Assembly (NCBI RefSeq): GCF_963678635.1
Contig: NC_087065.1
Coordinates: 29,097,254-29,161,253, forward strand
Length of the DNA: 64,000 bases
DNA from: Symsagittifera roscoffensis
Taxonomy: Eukaryota > Xenacoelomorpha > Acoela > Convolutidae
Direction of reading: 5' to 3'
Positions 12,801 through 25,900 of this stretch are shown here, in pieces. Numbering within the stretch: the first letter of the stretch is position 1; every line of letters begins with the position of its first letter. A program made the translations under genes and the position numbers. Under the pieces are notes generated by a model that was not told the DNA's origin, ran no database searches, and saw only the letters and a list, made by a program, of their open reading frames with translations.

Positions 12801-15800
12801 GACGAAAATTCAACTTATTTGCACGTGCTATATATAGACTCTGAAAAGGCGTTCGACAAAGTTTGTCACAGAAAGCTTCTAGCCAAACTATACAACGTCG
12901 GGATTCGAGGAAAACTTCTCCAGTTGATTGAAAGCTACCTGAGCCATCGAACACAAAGAGTCAAGATTGGCGACAATATCTCTATACCATTGCTGATCAC
13001 AAGTGGGGTACCGCAAGGATCTATCCTGGGTCCGCTTTTGTTTTTGATTTATATTAACGACCTACCCGACGGCATCCACTCTGCTCCGTTCGGTTTTGCT
13101 GATGATTACAAATTTGTATCCCGCGATCCCGCAAGCTTACAACTAGATTCCAATACACTTATGCAGTGGTGCGAAGAGAATAAAATGCGAATCAACAGTG
13201 GGAAATGCAAAATGCTGTGCCTGAAGAGTAGATACAATATTCTTATGAACCATGATACAGTGGATGTCACGGATGAACATAAAGACTTGGGAATTATTNN
13301 NNNNNNNNNNNNNNNNNNNNNNNNNNNNNNNNNNNNNNNNNNNNNNNNNNNNNNNNNNNNNNNNNNNNNNNNNNNNNNNNNNNNNNNNNNNNNNNNNNNN
13401 NNNNNNNNNNNNNNNNNNNNNNNNNNNNNNNNNNNNNNNNNNNNNNNNNNNNNNNNNNNNNNNNNNNNNNNNNNNNNNNNNNNNNNNNNNNNNNNNNNAA
13501 TAACTTAAATATTGAGTAATTTTATAGCTTATAGTCAAAGAACGTTTAATTCATTGCGGCCTTCGAAGTTTGTTGAAAGATTGCTCGTTCTAGTTCGAAA
13601 CGTTTTAACAATCTGAACTATCGGCGAGCGCTTTTCTATTCAAAAATTACGCGAATTAAGTGGGGCGAAGGTGTCTTGTTTTAAATGTCACAAACTTTCT
13701 TGTTTTAAGCTTACCAAAGTCCCTTTATGATGTAAGTTCCTTTTTACTTTTGAACTAAAATGGTGTTGACTGTAAGAAATTTTTTTTAATGTAGTGGTTT
13801 TAAATTGCTAAGGCGACAAGAGGTAGGAAGTGAAATTGTATTGTGTTAAGTTATTTATAGTTTAAAAGGTGAGAAAGCAAATGATCGTTAAATAAATTCA
13901 AATAATTTATCATAATAAAATACAGGGGTAGATCAGGATTATATCGAAGGAGGTGGCGGATTTTCAAACTGAAATTGATAATATTGTCGACGTTTTTTTT
14001 TTGTCAAGTAGACAAAATTGATTTTCTAAAATCTCCCAAATCACTATAAGGACCCTATTTTGACTAGTTGTTTTGCGCCGCAAGCAAATTGTTAAAAAAC
14101 CGGCCTAAAAATCTTTTGACCAAAAAACCGCGTTTTTTAAAGCCTCCCCACCCTTAAAGCTAGTATATGTTGGCACCAAAGACGTCTTTAGACATATTTT
14201 AGGTCGGTTAGGATTTTGTTGCTTTTCAGTCCAAATTTTAGCGAGCTGTTTCGTTTCCAATTTTTGAAACAGAACTGTAGTAAGCTGTTGATCATTTGTG
14301 TTGATCAGTAAGTTGTTGTACAATTTTGTTTTGATCACTTGCCCGATGTGAACAGGGTGAAATATTTAGGAGTAAAAAGAGGTATTGGAAAGAAAATTTA
14401 GACGAAGGATGGAAAACTGCGAAGTCAGATGGTTTTCGGATAAAAAAAAACCCGGACGCTAAAGTTTCCGATAAACTATTTGAAAAATATTTTTTTTTGT
14501 GAACTAGTTGAACCCAATGCTGCTAGCTTGTGTTTCTCGCTTTGAATCAACTTTGAGTTCAATTTGGTTTTTTTCTTTTTCCAACGATGTGCTCTGATTT
14601 CTGGAGATTAATTTGGACCATACCCTGGGGCTAAAACACCTCTTGACCAGGGTCGGATCTGGGATTTTATCGAGGAGGGGTGAGAGGCGTATCTTCAAAA
14701 AAAATTCGAAAATTTTGTCAATTTATTTTTTAGGTCGACCAAGAAAAATGTTGACTAAAAACTTGCGTTTTTTGTTGCCTCCCCACCCTCAAAACTAAAA
14801 TGTTGGCGCCAAAGACGTCTTTAGACAAATTTTAGGGTCAGTCAGCCCAAGTGAATGTCTCAAAGTGGTACAAACGGAGCACTCTTTGGGTCTGCATGGA
14901 GTCGAAGCCCTGAGGAATGAAAACAATTAAAATAACATTTTAAAATGACCTACATTAAGAAAACTTTTTTCATGTCAAGAAGAACCGTTGCAATTTTGTT
15001 GCTTTTTAGTCCAAACTCTAGCGAGTTGTTTCGTTTCCAAGTTTTGAAACAGACTTGTAGTAAGCAAAGACCAGAATTGTTTTTTGAAGCGTTCTGTTGA
15101 GTCTTTTTCAAGCACCGTGCACGAAAACACTGCCTAAATTTCTTATAGTTTTATTTAATTGATTATAGTTGAAATATTCGGTGCTACTTGCCCAGCAAAG
15201 AGTAACTCTTGTTTCCTCATAAATCATTGTAATGAGCGAATGATAGAATCCAGCAACAAAATTCTATAACTTTAAACTTTGATCGGCATGGACTCAATAT
15301 TATGATTAGGTTTCGAACACAATTTTGTTTTGATCACTTGCCCGATGTGAACAGGGTGAAAAATTTAGGAGCAAAAAGAGGTATTGGAAAATTTAGACGA
15401 GGGTTGGAAAACTGTGAAGTCAGATGGTTTTCGGGTAAAAAAAACCCGGACGCTAAAGTTTCCGATAAACTGTTTGAAAAACTTTTTTTGTGAACTAATT
15501 GAATCCAATACTGCTAGCTTGCGTTCCTTGCTTTGAATCATTTGAATCAACTTTGAGTTGGATTTTGTTTTTTTCTTTTTCCAACGATGTGCTCTGATTT
15601 CTGGAGAATAATTTGGACCATACCCTGGGGCTAAAACACCTCTTGACCAGGGTCGGATCTAGGATTTTTTCGAGCAGGGGGGAGAGGCGTATCTTCAAAA
15701 AAAATTCGAAAAGTTTGTCAATTTGTTTTTTAGGTCGGCCAAGAAAAATGTTGACCAAAAAATTGCGTTTTTTGTTGCCTCCCCACCCTCAAAATTAAAA

Positions 15801-18800
15801 TGTTGGCGCCAAAGACGTCTTTAGACAAATTTTAGGGTCAGTCAGCCCAAGTGAATGTCTCAAAGTGGTACAAACGGAGGACTCTTTGGGTCTGCATGGA
15901 GTCAAAGCCCTGAGGAATGAAAACCATTAAAGTAACATTTAAAAATGACCTACATTAAGAAAACTCTCTTCGTGTCGAGAAAAACCGTTGCGATTTTGTT
16001 GCTTTTCAGTCCAAACTCTAGAGAGTTGTTTTGTTTCCAATTTTTGAAAGAGAACTGTAGTAAGCAAAGACCAGAACTGTTTTTTGAAGCGTTCTGCAGA
16101 GTCTTTTTCAAGCACCGTGCACGAAAACATTGCCTACATTTTTTACAGTTTTTATTAATTGACTGCGGTTGAAATATTTGGTGCTACTTGCCCAGCAACC
16201 GGTTACTCTTGTTTCCTTGTAAATCATTGTAATGTGCGAATGATAAAATCCAGCAATGAAAATCTATAACTTCAAACTTTGATCGGCATGCACTCAATAT
16301 AATGATTAGGTTTTAAATACAATTTTGTTTTGATCACTTGACGGATGTAAACTGGGTAAAATTTTTAGGAGTAAAAAGAGTTATTGGATGGAAAAATGAG
16401 TAGAAGGTTGAAAAACTTTGAAGTCAGATGGTTTTTGGTTAAATAAAAAGCCGGACGCTAAAGTTAGCGATAAACTATTTGAAAAACAATTTTTCGTCAA
16501 CTAGTTTAATCCAATGTTGCTAGTTTGTGTTCCTTGCTTTGAATCAACTTTGAGTTTGATTGTTGTTTTTTTTTATTTTTCCAACGATGTGCTCTGATTT
16601 CTGGAGATTAATTTCGACCATGCCAGGGGCTAAAACACCTTTTGACCAGGGGCGGATCTAGGATTTTATCGAGGAGGGGGGGGGGGGGGTGCGTATCTTC
16701 AAAAAAAATTCAAAAATTTTGTCAATTTATTTTTTAGGTCGACCAAAACAAATGTTGACCAAAAAATTGCGCTTTTTCGGCGTGCGCTCTTGAATATAAG
16801 ACGGGGTCAACGCAAAACAACTCCTGGAGCTGAAAACTTGCAATGGCTTGAGTTTTCGTCCACAATTTCATGGGTAGAAGTAGAGATTGCAAATTCATTT
16901 GTGGCTTATGCAAAACTTATCTGTGGCATAAGCACACCATGGACATGTTTTTTTATTTTCATTTTTATCACTTTGTCTCTGAATTTGACAAAAAAATAAG
17001 TTTATGGCTCAAACGCTCAACAAAATATAAAAAGATTTTAGGATAAATTAATTTTGTCTCTGTTGGCTATAAAAACTAGACCTTGAATAATAATATTTAG
17101 ATGTTTTTGTTTCTTGTGCTCCTTACGCGGCGGCAAGATAACAAGGTACATGCAAATTGGAAATTGATCCATGGGTAAGACTGGGTCATCATAAAAGGAT
17201 CTATAATTCGTGCAGTATTGTCGGAAACCGTCCAAGGGTGAAGGACAATGGTCCACGTCTAAAAAAAGTTGACACCACGGGTACTTAAAAGCAATCTAAA
17301 ATATGTTTTGTTTGTTTTAAATTGATTGCTAAGACTATTACTGTTTTTTGAAAACTTTTGTGCGTGGTACTTCTGTATATACTTTTCTTTCCATTAGTCA
17401 CTCGCCACAATCGGCTGGCTACTCCTGAGTCTGCATGACATCGGATGACCTGATGGTCTTGAGGAGATTCAATACACCTTTTGCGTGCTCAGCTGAGAAC
17501 CACAGAACAGTTGAAGTAGAAACAATCATTCATTGTCCAGCTCACAATCTTGAGTTGCAAATGCATTTTTGCTGCTTAAAAAATACACCACATTGAATTG
17601 AACGAATATTCGTTCTAGTTTGAAAAATACTGAACACAATTTTAAGCGATCGCCGGCCAATTCTACAAATAATAAAAGTTATAAGTGAAAAACGCTTTGA
17701 TATTACTATTAAACGCTATCTAGCTTTCGTTTTCTTAATCTATTTGCTCTAGTGATTAATAAATTGTGAATTTATGCCATTTTTGCTTGGTGAGTTTTTT
17801 CTTGTTTTTATCAGTGTCCATACCCTATCCAGATCCTAGACATTGCGTAAATAAAAGCCTTAGGGTGTGTGACATTTTTTCTCTTGATCTTGAGAAGATT
17901 TTTAAATATCTGAATTTTAGAACAGTTTTGTTTAATTTAAATTTTAATGTTAAAAGGTTGCCAGAATGATCTTTAAAAACAATCAATTCTATTGAATGTG
18001 GTTTTCGTGTGGTTTTCTAGCGCAACAGATATGCGTACGGAAGAAGTGGCAAAGTGAGAAGTTGTTGTGTGGGCAGGAACAGCAACCGACGCAGCTCCTC
18101 CAGCTCACAGGTAAAGGTAACAACATCCAAAATTATACCACATGAAACTATATATTCAGGTAAAAATACGCCAAGCAGAATTTATTTGGCAAAAAAATTG
18201 TTTGAAATTTCAAGTGAACCTTAACACTTCAATTGAAGAAATCAGAGGCTGATTAAGGTTTGAACTATAGAATTAATGAACTATGAAGTCATAAAAAATC
18301 GTGTCAAAAGGAGTCATCATGGCAATTTTGCACGCAAATTTAAGGACTACAAAAATGGCGAAAAGCGACTGATCTGGCTGCTTTTCAGGCAATTTTTTAT
18401 GCTGAATTTGCTTCAACTTATTTTCATTTTCAACTTATTTTTATTTTCATTTGCTTGAATTTGCATTTTCAACAAACTCACGATCAGTTGCGTTATTCCC
18501 TTCTTTCATCTCTCACCCACACAAGAAAAACTTTAAAATTTTTAACTTGAAAAAGAAAACATTTTTCTAAATATACTTTAAAATGTGTTACGAACATTTT
18601 ATGCTATAACTAGCTTTACTTATTTTACATATGAATAATCATGGAAAACTCCAGAAAAAGAACACCCTTTCAAAAAGTTCTAGAGCTAATGAGTGCTTCA
18701 GCTAGTGGAGTATGCTGCAGCATTGAAAACGAGGAGAAACTCAATCAAAGACCCTGACGGCTCTTCTACAACGTGAGCAGTTCTTGATTCGTGCAAACCT

Positions 18801-21800
18801 TATTCAACCAGAGTTTTTTTCAGTTTTTAGCTGAACAACCACCAATTAAATATATGATACATGTTTTTGCAACTCATATGTATTTTTATGATAGGGGCCC
18901 AATTTCAGCTCAAATTCAGCCACAGTTAAGTTTCCAAAGCCCCAGAATAAAAGAGCAAAGCTCTATTTGAGAAAAAAAAGTTTTTCAATGAGGGAAATAC
19001 CGAAAAAGGTTTCTATCAATTAAGCCAACTGTTCATTTATTTCTCTAGGGATACCCTGGAGTCTCGAGTGGGTAAGATGGAACAGCAGCAGCAGCAGCGA
19101 CATGGAGTTGCAGTGGGAACCCCTCGGAGCAACAAGAGCAGGAGCATGGTCGATCCTAATGTAGTAGTGGGTGGGGATGATAGAAGTAAAGCGAGTAGTG
19201 GCGAGTTGACTTTTGTAACTCATGATCTGATGGTTCTGTGGCACCCTTTGGGCCAGAGTGCAAAACAGACCAAACAGTTCCTGACAAATGCTGCCCAGAT
19301 CCTACAGCGCAAGTCATCAAATATCAGGGCAAGAATTCATCACTGTCCGCTCAAAGCAGTTTTAGCTATAGCATACATAGATGTCTGGTAATAAATACTA
19401 CCAGAGATAAATTTCTTCAATACGCAGTTGGTAGAAATATCATAGTTAAGAGAGTTTAGAGAAACTAAAAACTATAATATCATGAATATCAAGAATTCTA
19501 TTGTGTTTATTATGTTTAGATAGTGAACATATCAGCGAAGAAGAACTCATTCCTAGCTTCTCGTTTTCCTCAGGTGAGAATTATCATAGTTTTTAAAGTA
19601 ACCCACTCTAATACTTTTGTAAAGACTCGCTAGCTACCAAAGAAAACTTAAGCTTTTGTATATTTTTGTAAAGAGTCGCTAGCTACCAAAGAAAAATTAA
19701 AAATACAATCTGGATTTTTTTCTAATGGATTTCATTTGTAAGGTTTCCTGTGTTCAGAAAATTCTGTGCTTCTTCTTGCAACAGCTCGAGCAAGTCTTGT
19801 GGAATTGAGGAATGTTTAAAAAATTGCCAATAATTATTTTATCAAGCTACTCAATTTTTTTTGTAATCTACGACGGATTACATGGCTAAGAAATCTGGTT
19901 GCGAAAAAGAGCTGAAAAGGTAATTGAGTGCGCATATCGAATGTTGACTCACCTCTTCGTTCAGACCCTGGACAATCTGTGGCCAGACGGGGTGTGTGTG
20001 TCAATTGAACAGCTCGTCAGTCTCATCCGGAAGCTGCAGCTGATGCGAGTGGAGGCAGCCAATCAGAAGAGAGCAGCCCTCGCCCTCAACAAAAACAGCC
20101 AGGCATCCAACCCCATCGTCATATACTGTCATGTAAAAGCATGTTTGAATAACCCAGTGGCCAACGGCCAACTTTTTTTCCCTCCATTTCTTAAAAATTT
20201 CTAGCACATCAGATGTTTGTGTTTTTTGTTTAGGGGATGTTTGGTGAACTAGTTCTTTTTGTTTGTCTGTTTTTGGATTCATTTGTTCATTAGTGTGTTG
20301 ATTCGATTCATTTCCTGAATTTTTTTGAACAATTTTTAAACCTGTGAAAGAGTATATTTGTGTTAATTCACGGAGTGCGTATTCTTTTGGGTAATAAGGT
20401 AATAAATTATTTCGATGTTGAACAATTGAACTATTTTGAAGCTATCTGAAATCCGCAAGAGGTTTTGTAACAAAAAATTTAAATTCAGGCAGAATTTCAT
20501 GTTATTAATATCAGCGCGATCATTGTAACCTAAATTTAAACAAAAAAAGATAAGCATAATAGCTGTAACGAGTTTCGAACGTACAATATGTTACCCTAAT
20601 TATGGTGATAAAATTTTGTAATAAAAAACTTATGAAGAAAAATTGGAGTCCTTTGAAAATGAGCCAAGTTCAAGGTTGAGGGTAGCGGGATAGTCGTGAG
20701 AGTGGGAAGTTTGGGGTCAGACTAAGATATTTTATTGGAAGATGATTAAAACATGGGGCTGATGGAGGTGAGGCAACTGGAAAAGTGTTTGTATTGTGTT
20801 GTGTGTGCGTGTAGGGTGAGCGTGGGAAGGTGGTGTTGGTGCTGTTGTGTCTGCTGGAGAGTCTGGTCAAGTTCAAGGAGGTGGAGTGCTGGACTAAGCG
20901 AGAGATAGAGGCCATAGCCAAGTATGTGGAGCCACTACACAACACACAACTATGTCCCTCCTTCAGAAAGTGAGTCAAGTCAGATCATCATACTCTGTTA
21001 CTGTTACTGTTATTTCTATACCTATAACCTCTGTCTTCTATTATGGCTAGCACTCATGACATTCTTCGTATCCAATAGAAAAGTATAATATTTTCCATCT
21101 TCGAAATTCGATGTAAAGTGAACTGAAGTGAAGTGAGGTGTTAATCGTGTTATTCAGTTCAAGCGACATCATTGAAATGTTAATCAGGTCAAGCGACATT
21201 AATGAAATGTTGATCAGGCCAAGCTCACTCAGGCCATTAATGAAATGTTCACTCGTGTAAATCAGGTCAGGCGACATTAATGAAATCGTCTTTTCGACTA
21301 AGCGGTTTCGAAGTTTTAAGTTTCATAGACTTCATAGGTCCAAAGGCGCCCAATCTTACTCGAACCACAAAAGAGCGGGCTGGTTGCCCGACATTCAAAC
21401 CATTAAACATTATACTCTTCCTAACAAAGTTTTATGCGGTGAAAATCCCCCTTTTAAACAAGTAATGTGACTATAAAAGATTGGTTAACTCTGTGTTCGC
21501 CCGCCTTGTAATAGTCCCAGAAGTTTAAGTGCACATTATTCTTCATTTTTCCCGCTAATATTTTTGGTTTTGACGACTCAAAGGCAGCGAAGACGATCTA
21601 CTATGTTCTTTTTAACACTAGTGCTTTAATCTGTTGAAGGTAGATGAGAGCCTTTAGCGCCTCTTTTTTCCTACACTTTTCCCGTTTCATATTGAACAAT
21701 ATCAAAAAAAGTACACTTTTATACTGCTCTGGAATATATTTCGACTAAACGTTTGAGCATTTTAGCATTTTAGGTGCTTAAAATCAAACATAAATGCATC

Positions 21801-22926
21801 CCGGATCCACAATTTTTTTATCTTGAGAAAATCGAATTAATTGGAATTTTGATAACTCTTTTCATAGCCGTTTTCTTAAGGAAAAAGCTATCCAGATGAT
21901 AGGAGAATACTCACAAGTTTCCTTTTATTCAATGAAAATGTTCAGCAGTTTTTAGAACAGAAAGTTATTTTTAAAATTGGAGGAAAAAGTAACAAAAAAC
22001 TTTTGGTCATTTCACGGCAATTTTTGAACGGAATTATTATCCGGTTTTTCTATCCAGGGTTAGCCTCCCAGTGATAATTATCACTAATTCAGAAAAGAAA
22101 CCAATTATCGCCATCTATCATTCAGTCTCATGATGATTGATCATAAAACTGGGTTTTCTCTGGATCAGTGATGATTATCTCTGAGACAAATCCGTAATGG
22201 TTTTTTACTGATTCCGATCCATTCATAGGCTTAATGTGAAGCGGAATTTTGGCTCGGGGATCAAAAAAACTTCATAGTTATTACCTTGCTTAGGTTTTAT
22301 TTTTTTTTTCAAGTGGGAACTGTGTTCCGAAAGTTTTGTGCTTCTTGCACCGCTTGTCTTGTTCCGATGTCTTCGCGTAGTTAAGCAAAAAAAACTATGG
22401 CGAACGAAGGGTGTCTTTTTTCCGCCTGATTTGGAATATTTCAAAGAGAACTCATAGGGGTCAAAATTATTATCACGTTAACACCCTGGTCGTGATTGGA
22501 TTCCGAAATTATTAAACTGCTAATAAGTTATCTCAGAATCGAAAAAACGGCCCCTTTGGTGCTCTTCTAAGATGAGTTTTTTTCGATAAATTTTGTAAGT
22601 TATAAGCAAGTTGTTCCTTTCTTGAAAACAAATTTATCCGTTATTTTTCATTATAACTGGTCGGGAGCGGATCTACGTTTTTCTCAAGGGGGGCGGATTT
22701 TCAAAAAACGTTCTAAAATTTTGTCTACGTTTTTTTAGGCCAATCAAATTGATAGAGTTCTCTTAATCACTATAAAGACCATATTTTGACCAAATTTTCT
22801 GCGCCGCAAGCAAAATTTGAAAAACCTGGCCAAAAAAGGCGTTTTTGGGCACTTTTTTGAAAATTTTGACCAAATTTTACGTCTATTAGACTAATTCACA
22901 TGGAACTTAGACGGCGCAATTTTCAG

Positions 22927-22987
<61 letters not shown>

Positions 22988-25900
22988 TATTTTTGCAGCT
23001 TTTTACCGTTTTGAATTGCTCTTTTACTTCTATCTTTTAATTGCACAGCAATCGGCTATCCTTGTTCATGTTAGGTACTGGTCGTACTTCCGCTTCATCA
23101 TCTGGCGCCAGTTCGTGCCCCACCCCAAGGTGCTCTACCTCAACTTCATCACGCTGAGGGGTGTGCCCAACATCGAGGCGGAGAGTGGGTTCCAGGTCTA
23201 CTTCAAGATATACAACATCGCCACCCTCAAACTACAGTACATATCCGGCATCTTGTAAGTCCATTCATTTTGATTACTCTTTTGGAGCAAATTGGATCTC
23301 ATTCTTTATCTAAAACTAAATTTTTATGGAATCTAATTAGATCTTTGTTTTTTTGTCAAAGAAGGCATGAAAATATGGTTTGGAATAAATGGTTTGCCCT
23401 TTAAGGTTGACTTAGATCAACCGTTCTTTTTGAACTTTTTACTAAGTATGTGGTTTTATTGAACTTTATTGAATAGGCCACAAAATGCTGTTCGCCGCAA
23501 AAACACCTTCAGGTTAAATTCAAGTGTAGGCTCAGAAAGTGGCCACAGAACAACTAGTGCGTTATTCACGAAATGGGACTTTTCGCATTTGGAAGTTGAC
23601 TTATTGTATAGTTTGTTTTGGTTGTCCTCCGGCAAAAATGGCACCACTCTCAAGACCAAATCGGACTATGGCACATTGGTTTGGACTCATGTGAACAAAT
23701 GAGGGCATAAGTGTCCAATTTGGACTATTACACGAGCTGTTGTCTGGCAGAAGTGTTTTCTATGCAGATACAGTGGATTATGGTAATTTAGTTGGGGCTG
23801 TTTGTGTTTCAGTTTCATTTCACACACTCTGGGATCTGTGAGTCTGAAAGTGTTGCCCACTCAACCACTCGCAGGAGACGTCCTGGTAAACCCCACAAAA
23901 ATACCACCTCATTAAAATTATTATTATGCTTGTCTCTTACCATTCCTAACTAACTGCTTATTTTACTCTTTCTTATAACATAGTCATTGGACCCCTCTTA
24001 CATTTCAAGACAGCAGATGCTCAACGGTTTTATACAAAATGAAACCAAAAAAAGCATTCAATTTTTAAAATTATATTACTTAATAATTGATTATTGTTGG
24101 CATTAGTTATGTTCAGTTTGATCGGACGCATATGCAATCCTAAAAAGTCACCGGCAGTAAGTAAAAAATAAATTACAGGAAAATAGTTTTTAGTAAATTT
24201 TTTTTTAGATTTAACTGAAGTTCTCGAGTTCTTCCATTTTGATTTGAATCTTCAATGCCTTATTAATGGAACTTTATATAGTACCCGCAAAAAAAAACAA
24301 GAGTCCCCTACCGCATCTGGAGAATATGGTCAACTGGAAATTGTTAGAATATTCCTTTTGTGTGCGTTGTAGATCAGGTGCTACTTGACTCGGTCCAAGA
24401 GCAAACAGGAAGTGACCAAGTCAGCAGACGAGTTGTCCTCCATGCCAGTGTCCATAATCAAGACACCCGCCACTCAGAGCCAGAGTGAATTCAGTCTGGC
24501 CAACAACAATGAAAACAGTGAGCAGAAGAGTACTGGGGGAGGAGGAGGTACAAGTGGTACTATAGGGGGCAATCATCATCCGGAGCAGCAGGAGTTGATG
24601 TTCCAGGCGCAGTTCAACGCCAGTGCCATCCAACCCCCAGTCGCATCCTTCTCTAAAGACCAATTGGACAAGGCTTGCAACGGTAAACACCACTGAAATG
24701 GACCAATCAAATCCTTATCTATAATCTTAGGTTAAGAAAACAGCTGATCAAATAAAACGGATACAGTTATAGTTCAAGTAGATAATTTAGAACGCATTGT
24801 GCGGATAATCAGTCTCTTAATCACTGGCAAAGGTTCACGCATTTGCTTGCGGTTAAAAAATTTTAAATTTTCGTACGGTTAAATTTTCGTCCGGTTAATG
24901 CTGTCGCCATTTAAAAATCTCAAATGAAATTGAAAAAGATGATGGCTACTTGTTTGCAATTCCCAAAATGCAGCCAGATAGTTTGTTTTCAGATGACAGA
25001 TTTCCAATGGACAGCTCAGTTGAGTTGGTCATCTCAGAGTCACGTCAATTCCAATCAGGTAATTCACTCTAAGTTTCGTCTTCGGTTGTATGAGCGTGAG
25101 GGATTGCAAATCGCTGATCAAATCCTGAGCTCCATTAAACACAGAAGTGAAGATGAGCTTCGCATGACTTGTGATACACAATAAAATGCCAAAAATCAAA
25201 AGATAACGTGTCTCAAACGAAATTTGAAAAACTTGTGAATGAAATTTTGTTGAAGAAATCGCAGGCTGAAAAATCAAATTATAACTTTTGCAGCTGTTAT
25301 AGAAGTCAATTTTCAGAAACTAGAAAAAAGAATTGGGCTAAACTTCATCCATTTTTTTCTAAAAATCAATAGATGGGAACAATAAGAAAACATTCGATCG
25401 AAAAATTAAGATACAAAAATTCGTAAATGCACTGAAAAACTTCATTACTCTTGTTAAAGTTTAGAAGAGCAATAATTTTTTGAATAGCGCATTCTAAAAA
25501 AAAGCAATTTGGATAAAAAAGCTTATCTACTATTTGCTATAGTAAAAAATTAAAATTAAAGAAAAAAATTGAAAAACTAGTTTTCAAAAAAACGAATGCA
25601 AAAATTACAAACAATTGCTCCAAAACAAGAAGTTGCAGAAAATCTCAAAAAACTTGAAAGCCTATGAAATTAACCTCATCAATCATAACTTTTGAAATAT
25701 GATATTTATAGGCAACGGTAAATAAGCTGAATAACAACAGAAAATTTAAATTAAAAAGCTCCAGAAAAGGAATAAAAAAACGCATTGAAATTTAAAAAAA
25801 GTCCAGAAAAGGAAATAAAAAACGCAAAACGTTTTTTTTGCTTTAGCCAAAAAATTACACTCCTAGTTCTCAAGCGAAAATTTCCGCCACATTCTTTTGT

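Larger units (their letters stand above)
6844..18020 (+). other. TNS: Predicted tensin intron 1, packed with transposable elements
   Basis: This 11.2-kb stretch contains a decayed LINE (7770-8540), the palindromic AT block (9245-9400), a C-rich tract (9595-9895), a tRNA-like segment (10111-10186), the PHD-finger LINE (10190-13298), the assembly gap, and the tandem array (13925-16780). At 17480-17560 a short open stretch with ACSAENH and ETIIHCPAHN resembles the C-terminal Cys/His tail of a LINE, but it is too short to be sure. If exon 1 is wrong, this is simply intergenic DNA upstream of the gene. Confidence 0.5.

Noticed and set aside
13925-16780. Direct repeats considered as a CRISPR-like or rDNA spacer array
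   Set aside because: Units are about 1 kb with no short-repeat/spacer structure and no rRNA sequence; relatives are dispersed.
17400-17570. Short frame with ETIIHCPAHN resembling a LINE C-terminal Cys/His tail
   Set aside because: Too short and isolated to call an element; kept only as a note under intron 1.
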